A stretch of 64,000 bases of DNA, from NCBI GenBank assembly GCA_945883335.1, contig CAMCXI010000005.1, forward strand, positions 1-64,000, written 5' to 3'. The notes beneath the pieces were generated by a model, which did not search any database, had not been told where the DNA came from, and saw nothing but the letters and a program-made list of their open reading frames with translations. Both the position numbers and the translations under genes were made by a program. Shown piece after piece: positions 9,339 through 17,711 of the stretch. Position 1 is the stretch's first letter. Every line of letters starts with the position of its first letter. This DNA comes from Candidatus Methylopumilus universalis. Its GTDB lineage: Bacteria > Pseudomonadota > Gammaproteobacteria > Burkholderiales > Methylophilaceae.

Positions 9339-11927
9339 ATGTCAAAACTGTTGATTGTTGAATCCCCTTCCAAAGCTAAAACTCTAGAAAAGTATTTAGG
9401 TAAGGATTTCAAAGTACTCGCCTCTTACGGCCATGTGCGTGACCTCATTCCAAAAACCGGGGCGGTAGATACCGAGAACGATTTTGCGATGAAATATGAA
9501 ATTATTGAACGCAATTCCAAGCATGTCGATGCCATTACCCGCGCTGTCAAAGATGCTGACGCCATTTATCTCGCAACCGATCCCGATCGCGAAGGAGAGG
9601 CGATTTCTTGGCACATTGCTGAGATTTTAAAAAGTAAAAATCTTGTTAAAAACAAATTAATGAAGCGTGTGGTTTTCCACGAAATTACGAAAACTGCTGT
9701 GCAACATGCGATCGACGAGCCCCGTGACATCATGATGCCACTGGTCAATGCCCAACAAGCACGTCGTGCGCTTGATTATTTAGTAGGCTTCAACCTTTCC
9801 CCACTGTTGTGGAAAAAAATTCGTCGCGGTCTTTCAGCTGGCCGTGTGCAAAGCCCAGCGCTGCGTTTAATTGTTGAGCGCGAACTTGAAATTGAAGCCT
9901 TTAAAAGTCAGGAATATTGGTCGATTCATCTAGAGTCACGCAAGCATCAACATAGCTTTGATGCAAAGCTCATTCAGCTAGATGGCAACAAAGTTGAGCA
10001 ATTCACCGTCATCAATCAAGACCAGCAAGGAGATATTGTTGGCCAGTTGCTGCTTAAAAGTGCGGGCAAAACGACTGTTAGCCGTGTTGAGAAGAAACAG
10101 CGTAGCCGAAGCCCTGCTGCTCCATTTACAACATCAACGCTTCAACAAGAGGCTGTGCGTAAACTTGGCTTCACGACAAGCCGTGCAATGCGTATTGCAC
10201 AACAATTATATGAAGGTATTGACACTGGTGGTGGCGCAGTTGGTTTAATTACTTACATGCGAACCGACTCGTTCAGTTTGGCTGCTGAAGCGATTGCAAA
10301 AATTCGTGGCTATATTAAAGATAATTTTTCTGCAGAGTACTTGCCAAAGTTACCGATTGCTTACAAAACTAAAGCTAAAAATGCTCAGGAAGCCCATGAA
10401 GCGGTTCGTCCGACTGACATTTCACGTACACCAGCGAGTGTTGAGCAATTCTTGACCCCTGAGCAGTTCAAGCTATATGAAATGATTTGGAAACGCTCTG
10501 TAGCTTGTCAAATGGCACCTGCAAAGTTTGATGCGGTGAGCGTTGATCTTGCAATTGGTAGCGATGCCAATTTATTCCGCGCTACTGGCCAAACTCTCAT
10601 ATTCCCTGGGTTTATGGGCGTTTACATGGAGGGCGTAGATGATGCGGAAGAAGAAAGCGAAACTAAATTACCCCTACTTGAAACTGGTGAAGTTTTAGAT
10701 GTGCAAAAGATTTTTGGTGACCAGCACTTTACTGAACCTCCGCCTCGTTACGGCGAAGCTAGCTTGGTTAAAGTGCTTGAGGAATATGGCATTGGCCGTC
10801 CTTCAACTTATGCAAGCATTATCTCTACTTTGCAAGACAGAGAATATGTCTTATTAGACAAAAAACGCTTCACACCCACAGATGTGGGTCGTGTAGTGAA
10901 CAAATTTTTAACCGATCACTTCACGCGTTATGTGGATTATGACTTCACAGCCAATCTCGAAAATCAGCTAGATAGCGTAGCCGAAGGAGATTCTGAGTGG
11001 ATTCCATTACTCACAGAGTTCTGGGATGGCTTGCATAAACAAATTGATGATAAAAAAGACGTAGAACGCCCAGGCACAGAGTTGCTCGATGAAGCCTGCC
11101 CTAAATGTGGCAAGCAGCTCTCTAAACAACTCAGTCGTTATGGCAGCTTTATTGGTTGCGTAGGTTATAACGACACCCCGAAATGTGACTACAAACGCAA
11201 CGTCGGCGGTGAAGGTGCCATTAGCAGCGAGCCTACTCTCATTGGTGTAGATACAAATTCTGGTAAAGATATTCTATTGCTGAATGGTCCTTATGGTCCT
11301 TATCTACAACTTGGTTTACCAGAAGCTGATGCAAAGAAAAAACCTAAGCGCGTGAGCATTCCAAAAGATATTCCAATTTCAAGCGTGGATATAGACGTTG
11401 CCTTGCAACTCCTCGCTTTACCAAGAGACTTAGGCTTGCATCCAGTCACTAATAAAAAGGTGATCGCAAATATTGGTCGCTTTGGGCCTTACGTCAATCA
11501 TGATGCAAAATTCAAATCTATCCCTAAAACAGATAGCGTATTTGAGATTGATTTACCTCGTGCAGTTGAATTACTTGCGCAGGCTAACACTGGTCCTGCC
11601 CCTATTCGTGAGCTAGGCAACCACCCAACTGAAGATGGCCAGATTGCGATTTACGCTGGTCGCTATGGGCCTTATGTGCAGCACGGTAAGATTCGCGCAA
11701 CGATCGCCAAAAGCGAAGACCCAGAGTCATTGACAATGGAAGAGGCATTAGAGTTATTAGCAGCAAAAGCCGCTAAGGATGCACCAGCAAAGAAAACTAC
11801 AGCGAAAAAACCAGCGGTCAACAAAACCGTTGTTAAAAAAACAATCGCTAAAAAAGCCCCTGCGAAAAAGCCTGCAGCAAAAAAAGCAGCGCCTAAGAAA
11901 GCTCCCGCTAAGAAATCGACGGCTTAA
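9339..11927 (+). CDS. topA: DNA topoisomerase I (type IA)
   Basis: This enzyme relaxes negative supercoils by transient single-strand cleavage. The 862-residue protein has the Toprim domain at the N-terminus (LLIVESPSKAKTLEKYLG; ATDPDREGEAISWH), the active site GLITYMRTDS with catalytic Tyr306, and one four-cysteine zinc ribbon starting CPKCGKQL. It continues with repeated GRYGPY-type units of the topoisomerase C-terminal repeat domain (GPYGPYLQLG, GRFGPYVNHD, GRYGPYVQHG). From about residue 807 it ends in a Lys/Ala/Pro-rich tail resembling histone H1. It stands alone between its own promoter and a strong bidirectional terminator. Confidence 0.97.
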   Translation: MSKLLIVESPSKAKTLEKYLGKDFKVLASYGHVRDLIPKTGAVDTENDFAMKYEIIERNSKHVDAITRAVKDADAIYLATDPDREGEAISWHIAEILKSKNLVKNKLMKRVVFHEITKTAVQHAIDEPRDIMMPLVNAQQARRALDYLVGFNLSPLLWKKIRRGLSAGRVQSPALRLIVERELEIEAFKSQEYWSIHLESRKHQHSFDAKLIQLDGNKVEQFTVINQDQQGDIVGQLLLKSAGKTTVSRVEKKQRSRSPAAPFTTSTLQQEAVRKLGFTTSRAMRIAQQLYEGIDTGGGAVGLITYMRTDSFSLAAEAIAKIRGYIKDNFSAEYLPKLPIAYKTKAKNAQEAHEAVRPTDISRTPASVEQFLTPEQFKLYEMIWKRSVACQMAPAKFDAVSVDLAIGSDANLFRATGQTLIFPGFMGVYMEGVDDAEEESETKLPLLETGEVLDVQKIFGDQHFTEPPPRYGEASLVKVLEEYGIGRPSTYASIISTLQDREYVLLDKKRFTPTDVGRVVNKFLTDHFTRYVDYDFTANLENQLDSVAEGDSEWIPLLTEFWDGLHKQIDDKKDVERPGTELLDEACPKCGKQLSKQLSRYGSFIGCVGYNDTPKCDYKRNVGGEGAISSEPTLIGVDTNSGKDILLLNGPYGPYLQLGLPEADAKKKPKRVSIPKDIPISSVDIDVALQLLALPRDLGLHPVTNKKVIANIGRFGPYVNHDAKFKSIPKTDSVFEIDLPRAVELLAQANTGPAPIRELGNHPTEDGQIAIYAGRYGPYVQHGKIRATIAKSEDPESLTMEEALELLAAKAAKDAPAKKTTAKKPAVNKTVVKKTIAKKAPAKKPAAKKAAPKKAPAKKSTA

Positions 11928-11943
11928 AAGTGCATTGCTTTTA

Positions 11944-11982
11944 AGCATAAAAAAAGCGGCTCAAAGCCGCTTTTTTTATGCT
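11944..11982. terminator. bidirectional terminator between topA and pbpG
   Basis: An 18-bp arm (AGCAT, seven A, GCGGCT) pairs perfectly with its complement around a CAA loop. A runs and T runs on both sides of the GC core allow termination on either strand. It serves the convergent topA (ends 11927) and pbpG (ends 11992). Confidence 0.9.
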
Positions 11983-11991
11983 ACTTGAAAC

Positions 11992-12999
11992 TCAACTCAT
12001 ACGTGGTGAGAAATTACGCGCTTCCATCCACTTGCGTATACGTTCGGCATCACCAATTCTTGAGAATTTACCCATGGAATCTAAAAATACCATCACAACA
12101 GATTTGCCAGAAATCTCAGCCTGCATCACTAAACAGCGACCAGCTTCGCTGATATATCCCGTTTTAGAAAGACCAATCACCCATTTCTGACTGCTGTTGC
12201 GAACCAATAAATTAGTATTAGAAAAATTCACCGGATTGCGATAACCGTTGACATTAAACTCTTGAGAAGCTGTTGTACTCACTTGTCTAATTTGAGGGTA
12301 ATTGTAAGCGGCCCTCACCATTTTGGAGAGGTCTGCTGCTGTTGATATATTCTCACTATGCAAGCCAGTAGAATCAACAAAGTGACTATTAGACATACCC
12401 AACGCATGCCCTTTTTCATTCATTGCACTCACAAATGCATTAATTCCACCAGGATAGTTTCGACCAAGTGCTGAAGCGGCTCTATTTTCTGATGACATCA
12501 CGGCCATATGCAGCAATTCTGCACGCGTTAATTTTGAACCCACTGGTAATTTTGAACTAGAGCCTTTGAACATATCCACATCAGCCTCCGTCACCTCCAA
12601 CACCTCGTCTAATGGCAAATGCGCATCCAACATTACCATCGCAGTCATTAGCTTAGTGACAGAAGCAATAGGCGTCTGGGTATTAATATTTTTAGCAAAA
12701 ATAATTTCGCCTGTTGCTTGATCTATCACCAAAGCTTTTGCTGATGCAAGTTGCGGTTCACCAGATGCAATAAAACTTTCCTTACTAATCCCTTCACGGT
12801 TTGCGTGCGCTTGAAAGTTGGCTTTTTTAATTAATTTACTATCGAATGCCAAATGCTTTTTAGATTTAGTAGAAGTCTGATTTTTTGCATCGAACTGATG
12901 ATGAACGCGTTTTTGCGCTTTCTTGTGCGCAGCCTCAGCAGCACTGAATGGCAACGCTATCAATAGCGCAAGACTAAATGTAATTATTTTTGATGTCAT
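11992..12999 (-). CDS. pbpG: D-alanyl-D-alanine endopeptidase (PBP7-type)
   Basis: This periplasmic penicillin-binding protein of the S11 family is expected to cut D-Ala-meso-DAP cross-links in peptidoglycan. With the start at 12999 it has about 335 residues: a signal peptide (MTSKIITFSLALLIALPFSAAEA), a basic linker of about 60 residues, then the catalytic motifs SVTK (113-116), SEN (170-172) and KTG (279-281). I prefer this ATG to one 60 bases upstream because it starts the signal peptide directly and has AGGGG 9 bases ahead. It lacks the C-terminal amphipathic anchor of PBP5-type carboxypeptidases, as far as can be seen. Confidence 0.87.
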   Translation of the reverse strand: MTSKIITFSLALLIALPFSAAEAAHKKAQKRVHHQFDAKNQTSTKSKKHLAFDSKLIKKANFQAHANREGISKESFIASGEPQLASAKALVIDQATGEIIFAKNINTQTPIASVTKLMTAMVMLDAHLPLDEVLEVTEADVDMFKGSSSKLPVGSKLTRAELLHMAVMSSENRAASALGRNYPGGINAFVSAMNEKGHALGMSNSHFVDSTGLHSENISTAADLSKMVRAAYNYPQIRQVSTTASQEFNVNGYRNPVNFSNTNLLVRNSSQKWVIGLSKTGYISEAGRCLVMQAEISGKSVVMVFLDSMGKFSRIGDAERIRKWMEARNFSPRMS

Positions 13000-13164
13000 A
13001 GGATGACCCCTACTTGTTAAATCTTTGATAATTTTAACTAAATTATCTTGATTTGTCATTAAGATAGCGCATATTGATAAGCTGACTTATGACAATAATT
13101 AATATTTATTCATTTTAATCAGTTTGTGCGAAAATTAATGCTTAATTGATTAGGTCTTAAACGA

Positions 13165-13545
13165 ATGAAAATCGACAGCCATTTATATTATTCTAACGAA
13201 CATCTTTGGGTCAATATCAACGAACAGGGTGAATATCTAAGCGGCATTACCGACTATGCTCAAGATCTTTTGGGCGATATCGTTTTTGTTGAGTTTCCTG
13301 AAATTGGATCGATATTAAATGCTGGCAAGCCTTGTGGTTTAGTCGAGTCAGTTAAAACTGGTTCGGATTTGCATGCTCCAATTGATGGCGTGGTGACTGC
13401 GGTCAATGAAAGTTTACAAGTCAATCCAGAGCAAATTAACGATGCGCCCTATAAAACTTGGATTTTTAAATTTAAGCCAAGTAATCCAAATGATATTAAC
13501 AAGCTAATCGATGCAAAAGCCTACGAGACATTACTAGGCTCTTAA
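13165..13545 (+). CDS. gcvH: glycine cleavage system H protein
   Basis: GcvH is the lipoyl carrier that shuttles aminomethyl and electrons between the P, T and L proteins of glycine cleavage. The 126-residue length and the motif ESVKTGSD, with lipoylation site Lys64, are standard. No gcvT or gcvP is near, so this copy is separated from its partners in this window. It may also serve as a lipoate carrier for protein lipoylation, as shown for GcvH in other bacteria. It ends 3 bases from the convergent gene at 13549. Confidence 0.93.
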   Translation: MKIDSHLYYSNEHLWVNINEQGEYLSGITDYAQDLLGDIVFVEFPEIGSILNAGKPCGLVESVKTGSDLHAPIDGVVTAVNESLQVNPEQINDAPYKTWIFKFKPSNPNDINKLIDAKAYETLLGS

Positions 13546-13548
13546 AAG

Positions 13549-14526
13549 TTAAACTTCATTCTCCTGTTGACGAGATGTTACTAAGCGAACAGATCTAATC
13601 ATCGCTTCAATTTCAGCATTTACCTGCGTGCTAATTTCTTGTCGCATTGTCGGCAATTCGTTTTCAAAAGCACCCCTGACTCTATCCCTCAAAAGCTGCT
13701 CGAGTTCAGGCAGGTCGCCTTTTAGCCCAGCCTCAAAGGTATCCTTGGTTGAGTTTGCAAACTCAGTCATCTCAGCAAGCAAATCAGTTTTAACCTGCAT
13801 AGAGGCTAGCGCATAAATACTAGGCAAAGTTTCGTTCATTTTAATACCTAGCTCTTGGCTCGCATCTTCTTGAAAGCTGTTTAATTGCTGCGTTAGTGCT
13901 TGCTTCGCTTGCTCAACAATAGATTGATAAATGCCAGGTAATTCAAGTGCCAAATCTTGGCGCATTTTATCCAGCGTTGCTTCTTGGAAATCATAAATTT
14001 GTTGCTGCAAAATATCTGTGACTTTTATTATCGCTGAGTCTTGTAATTCTAGAAGGCGAGAATTTACTCTTTCGACTAAGTTGCTTTGAAGTAGAGAGCC
14101 CGCTCGCTCAAATTCTTCACGCAATAACGTTATCGACTGCTCTTGCAATTCGGAGAGCTTCTCTGTGATATCCAATTGAAAAATTTGAGCTCTAGAGTGA
14201 TAAATTTTGGGAACCTCTGTTGCTAAATCAGCTTTAGTTTTATCTACAAAATCAACCATCTCATGCATTAAATTCTGATGATGGGCTTCTAAAGAAGTCT
14301 TGATTTGCAACTGAAATTCATCAGTCAAAGCCGGGCGTAACTCATCGAGAATTTCATACTTGATTTTCTCATTCTGATGGTTGAGAGATGCTTCGGCGAT
14401 CGCCTCATCTATTCGAGTCTTAAGTTGTGCCATCACAGACTCGAAAAACTCAGGGGATAACCCTGCAGGCTTGGACGCGTCATACACTTCGGTCAGTACG
14501 GGTATGTCTTTATGTTTTGATGCCAT
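13549..14526 (-). CDS. uncharacterised helical repeat protein
   Basis: I do not recognise this family. The 325-residue protein is acidic, has no signal peptide or membrane helix, and looks almost entirely alpha-helical, rich in Glu, Gln, Leu and Ala with coiled-coil character. Three units repeat with an exact 38-residue period at residues 180-217, 218-255 and 256-293. Each begins with Phe and has Leu-Pro 16-17 residues later (Pro197, Pro235, Pro273); the first two continue with Ile-Tyr. A related but gapped unit occurs near residues 93-130. It lies 21 bases downstream of holC, in the slot where valS often follows holC in proteobacteria, and is probably co-transcribed with pepA-holC. A cytoplasmic scaffold or a phasin-like surface protein are possible guesses; I cannot decide. 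Confidence 0.7.
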   Translation of the reverse strand: MASKHKDIPVLTEVYDASKPAGLSPEFFESVMAQLKTRIDEAIAEASLNHQNEKIKYEILDELRPALTDEFQLQIKTSLEAHHQNLMHEMVDFVDKTKADLATEVPKIYHSRAQIFQLDITEKLSELQEQSITLLREEFERAGSLLQSNLVERVNSRLLELQDSAIIKVTDILQQQIYDFQEATLDKMRQDLALELPGIYQSIVEQAKQALTQQLNSFQEDASQELGIKMNETLPSIYALASMQVKTDLLAEMTEFANSTKDTFEAGLKGDLPELEQLLRDRVRGAFENELPTMRQEISTQVNAEIEAMIRSVRLVTSRQQENEV

Positions 14527-14547
14527 AAGGCTCTCGATTAATTTACG

Positions 14548-14973
14548 CTAAATGTTTTTACCAAGCGCATCGTAGTTTTTAATTTCATACCCACGGTCTC
14601 GATAAAACTTATACCGAATACGCGCCTGCACTTTTTCTTCTTCGTCCATGCCGACAATTTCTATCAGCCTTCTAAAACGACTAAAAAAAACTGGCTGTGG
14701 ATGCTGCATATTAATCAGCACTTCATCATGCGGGGGCTCATCAATAAACCAGTCAACAATAATAGGCGTTTGCGCAACTAAGGGATGATTAGATGGGTGA
14801 TTGGGTAGAAACTGTTGAGGCAAGCTCCACAAATACGCTTGTATCTGTATCGCCGCCTCATTGGTTTTCGCAAGCATTAGTAACTTAACATTTTTTGCGA
14901 TGGCCTTTTCACTCAACTCAGCGAGCTTCTGTAACTTATCTTCCACATTAAAGAAGAACTCGACTCGCGTCAT
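14548..14973 (-). CDS. holC: DNA polymerase III chi subunit
   Basis: Chi links the clamp loader to single-strand binding protein during replication. The protein of about 141 residues starts MTRVEFFFNVEDKLQK and has the family's central LWSLPQQFLPN and FFSRFRRLIEIVG segments and the C-terminal RYKFYRDRGYEIKNY. It follows pepA directly. The pepA stop (14982-14980) is 6 bases before the ATG at 14973; an in-frame TTG at 14979 is an alternative start with a slightly better placed AAGG. The pepA-holC order is widely conserved in proteobacteria. Confidence 0.9.
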   Translation of the reverse strand: MTRVEFFFNVEDKLQKLAELSEKAIAKNVKLLMLAKTNEAAIQIQAYLWSLPQQFLPNHPSNHPLVAQTPIIVDWFIDEPPHDEVLINMQHPQPVFFSRFRRLIEIVGMDEEEKVQARIRYKFYRDRGYEIKNYDALGKNI

Positions 14974-14979
14974 TTGCAA

Positions 14980-16500
14980 CTAAGCCTTTTCTGCACGATG
15001 CTTCAAAAATTGCGTAAGCAAAGGCACTGGTCGGCCTGTTGAGCCCTTTTCTTTGCCAGACTTCCAAGCAGTGCCAGCAATATCCAAATGCGCCCAATGA
15101 TATTTTTGGGCAAAACGAGATAAGAAACAAGCAGCGGTAATACTGCCGCCAGCACGCCCACCAATATTAGCAATATCCGCAAAATTACTATCCAATTGCG
15201 ACTGATATTCTTCCCACATCGGCATATGCCAAGCACGGTCTAATGCATCTTCACCAGCAGACAATATTTCTTTCGCCAAGCAATCTTGATTACTAAATAC
15301 TGCCGACACATGATGGCCCAGCGCAATTACACAGGCGCCAGTCAATGTCGCAATATCAATGACCGCAGATGGCTCAAATTTTTCAGCATAGGTCAATGCA
15401 TCACACAAAATCAAACGACCTTCAGCATCGGTGTTCAGCACTTCAATGGTTTGGCCTGACATGCTCGTTAAAACATCACCAGGTCGAATGGCATCTGCAT
15501 CAGGCATGTTTTCACAGGCAGGAATGACCCCAATTACATTTAATGGCAGATCCATTTCGGCGATGGCCTTAAAGGTGCCTAAAACACTTGCGGCTCCGCA
15601 CATATCATATTTCATCTCATCCATATCTGCACCGGGCTTAAGTGAAATACCGCCAGTATCGAAGGTAATACCCTTACCAACTAATACCACTGGCTTTTGA
15701 TCTTTTTTACCATGAAAATGTTTGAGGACAATTAATTTTGGCGGCTGAACACTGCCTTGTGCCACGCCTAAAAATGACCCCATGCCTAATTTTTTTAATT
15801 CTTCGCGTTCTAGTACCTCAACTGTTAATCCATGCGTTTTCACCATTGCCAATGCTCGCTCAGCCAAGTAAGTAGGCGTACAAATGTTTGGTGGCAGATT
15901 TCCCAAATCTTTAGCGAAACTCACTCCGGAAGATAACGCCAAGCCTTGCTTTAGGGCTATCTTAGCCTGCTGATTGTCATCACTTTCAGCCACATGCACT
16001 TCAAGTTTAGTAATGCCTTTGATGACTTCTTTTTCTGATTTGTCTTTTTTACCTTTCATGACATCAAAACGATATGAGGCATCATTTACAGCCTCAACCA
16101 TGTGGGAAATTTTCCAAATGGCGTCTTGTTTCTTACCATCATTATTAAGTACTTCAGATTCAGCCAAAAAACTCGCAACGTCGTTAGCACCGGTTTTTGC
16201 CAACGCTTTGACAGAAGCAATAACAGCCTGACGAAATCCTTTTTCAGTCAATTCATCATGCTTACCTAAACCAACTAACAACACTCGATCAGCGTGAATC
16301 CCAGCGACGCCATGCAAAATCAAGGAAGAAGCTAGCTTTCCATCCATATCGCCACGCTTTAGTACCTTGCCAATAAAGCCTTCTGATGCATCGTCAATTG
16401 CTTGTGCCGAGTGACTGAGTTTGCCTGATTCATAAACACCGACAATCACACAATCATTACGTTGTTTTTCCGGTTTACCGCTTTTTATGCTAAATTCCAT
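14980..16500 (-). CDS. pepA: leucyl aminopeptidase PepA (M17)
   Basis: This cytosolic, two-metal, hexameric aminopeptidase releases N-terminal residues from peptides. In E. coli PepA also binds DNA in Xer recombination and carAB control. The 506-residue protein has VGKGITFDTGGISLKP (274-289) with metal and catalytic residues, and the M17 signature NTDAEGRL (356-363). It heads the pepA-holC-unknown transcript, with a sigma-70-like promoter just upstream (16532-16559), and is divergent from lptF. That layout matches many gamma- and betaproteobacteria. Confidence 0.95.
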   Translation of the reverse strand: MEFSIKSGKPEKQRNDCVIVGVYESGKLSHSAQAIDDASEGFIGKVLKRGDMDGKLASSLILHGVAGIHADRVLLVGLGKHDELTEKGFRQAVIASVKALAKTGANDVASFLAESEVLNNDGKKQDAIWKISHMVEAVNDASYRFDVMKGKKDKSEKEVIKGITKLEVHVAESDDNQQAKIALKQGLALSSGVSFAKDLGNLPPNICTPTYLAERALAMVKTHGLTVEVLEREELKKLGMGSFLGVAQGSVQPPKLIVLKHFHGKKDQKPVVLVGKGITFDTGGISLKPGADMDEMKYDMCGAASVLGTFKAIAEMDLPLNVIGVIPACENMPDADAIRPGDVLTSMSGQTIEVLNTDAEGRLILCDALTYAEKFEPSAVIDIATLTGACVIALGHHVSAVFSNQDCLAKEILSAGEDALDRAWHMPMWEEYQSQLDSNFADIANIGGRAGGSITAACFLSRFAQKYHWAHLDIAGTAWKSGKEKGSTGRPVPLLTQFLKHRAEKA

Positions 16501-16531
16501 TGAGTAGATCCTTTTCGCTTAATATCATTGA

Positions 16532-16559
16532 ATTATGCTGCGTTTTGGTTTGAAATCAA
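16532..16559 (-). promoter_or_regulatory. predicted sigma-70 promoter of pepA-holC
   Basis: On the minus strand TTGATT (16559-16554), a 16-base spacer and CATAAT (16537-16532) lie 31 bases before the pepA ATG. The match is fair rather than strong. Confidence 0.35.
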
Positions 16560-16625
16560 AATTTTGTACGAAATCATTTTTTAACTGCAATTATTAAATA
16601 GCCAAGTGTAAAGACTAGCCCAAGA

Positions 16626-17711
16626 ATGATTTTCAAACGTTCGCTCTTACAAGAGCTGCTTAATACTGCCATTGGTGCATTTGCTGTGCTATTTAGCATT
16701 GTTCTTGCGCAACGTCTCACCTACTACATTGGTATCGCTGCAAATGGTGGGATTAGCAATAGCGCAATCAACACATTGCTTGGGTTCAACATGCTTAAAT
16801 TGTCCCCCATGCTGCTTTCGCTCACTTTGTTTTTAGCAGTGCTACTAACCCTGACACGTCAACATCGTGACAGCGAAATGGTGATTTGGTTTAGCGCTGG
16901 ACTAAGATTATCCGCATGGATAAAACCCATCTTATCTTTTACAGGCCTCGTTATTATACTGATAGCCTTTCTAAGTCTTTTTGTATCGCCATGGGCAACC
17001 AACAAAATGAGTGATTATAAAACCCAGCTTAAAAAGCAAGATGAGCTCTCTACCATTACACCAGGCGTATTCAAGGAGTCCAAACAAGCAAATCGTGTTT
17101 ACTTTGTTGAGGCTTTTGACAAGCTTGGCACCAATGTCAAAAACATTTTCATTCAATCCATACAACATCAACAACTAGGCATCATTGTTGCAAAACAAGG
17201 CCATCGCGAGACCATGCCTAACAATGATAATTTTCTCCTCATGGAACAAGGAAGACGATACGAAGGCAAGCCTGAGTCTTCGGAATTTTCATCCACCACT
17301 TTTGAAAAATATGCGGTGCGTATCGAAGCAAAAGAATCAAAAGACCCGCATTTGTTAGTGATACAAGCTGTTCCTACAACCGAGCTCATCACTCAATTAA
17401 GCCCTGCCAACAATGCTGAACTTCAAGGACGTATTGCCATCCCAATTTCAGCATTGATTTTAGTCATTCTTGCCATTCCTCTAAGCTTCGTTGATCCGCG
17501 TTCTGGAAGATCTGGCAATATGGTAATGGCCATTTTAACCTTCATTATTTACACCAATTTGATGAGCATTACCCAAGCTTGGTTAGTGCAAGGGAAGTTA
17601 AATCCGATGATTGGTCTTTGGCCTGTGCATCTTATATTCTTATTCCTCACCATTTATATGTTTTATCGTCGCACACACCAATTGCCATTACTACCAAAGC
17701 TAATCAATTGA
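16626..17711 (+). CDS. lptF: LPS export permease LptF
   Basis: LptF is one of the two inner-membrane permease subunits of the LptB2FG transporter that extracts lipopolysaccharide for transport to the outer membrane. The 361-residue protein has the usual six-helix plan: helices near residues 12-30, 55-75, 97-120, a periplasmic beta-jellyroll of about 130 residues, then three helices from about residue 270. MIFKRSLLQELL is the typical family start. lptG overlaps its stop codon. The ATPase gene lptB is 30 kb away in the kds-lpt cluster. Confidence 0.93.
   Translation: MIFKRSLLQELLNTAIGAFAVLFSIVLAQRLTYYIGIAANGGISNSAINTLLGFNMLKLSPMLLSLTLFLAVLLTLTRQHRDSEMVIWFSAGLRLSAWIKPILSFTGLVIILIAFLSLFVSPWATNKMSDYKTQLKKQDELSTITPGVFKESKQANRVYFVEAFDKLGTNVKNIFIQSIQHQQLGIIVAKQGHRETMPNNDNFLLMEQGRRYEGKPESSEFSSTTFEKYAVRIEAKESKDPHLLVIQAVPTTELITQLSPANNAELQGRIAIPISALILVILAIPLSFVDPRSGRSGNMVMAILTFIIYTNLMSITQAWLVQGKLNPMIGLWPVHLIFLFLTIYMFYRRTHQLPLLPKLIN

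Noticed and set aside
11757-11988. Long open frames on both strands over the end of topA
   Set aside because: They are by-products of the Lys/Ala codon-rich tail of topA. The translations are low-complexity and the topA frame continues through the region.
17579-17707. An upstream ATG extending lptG by 43 residues
   Set aside because: The extra residues are read through the lptF coding sequence in another frame and do not look like an LptG N-terminus. The TTG at 17708 fits the family and the TTGA overlap.
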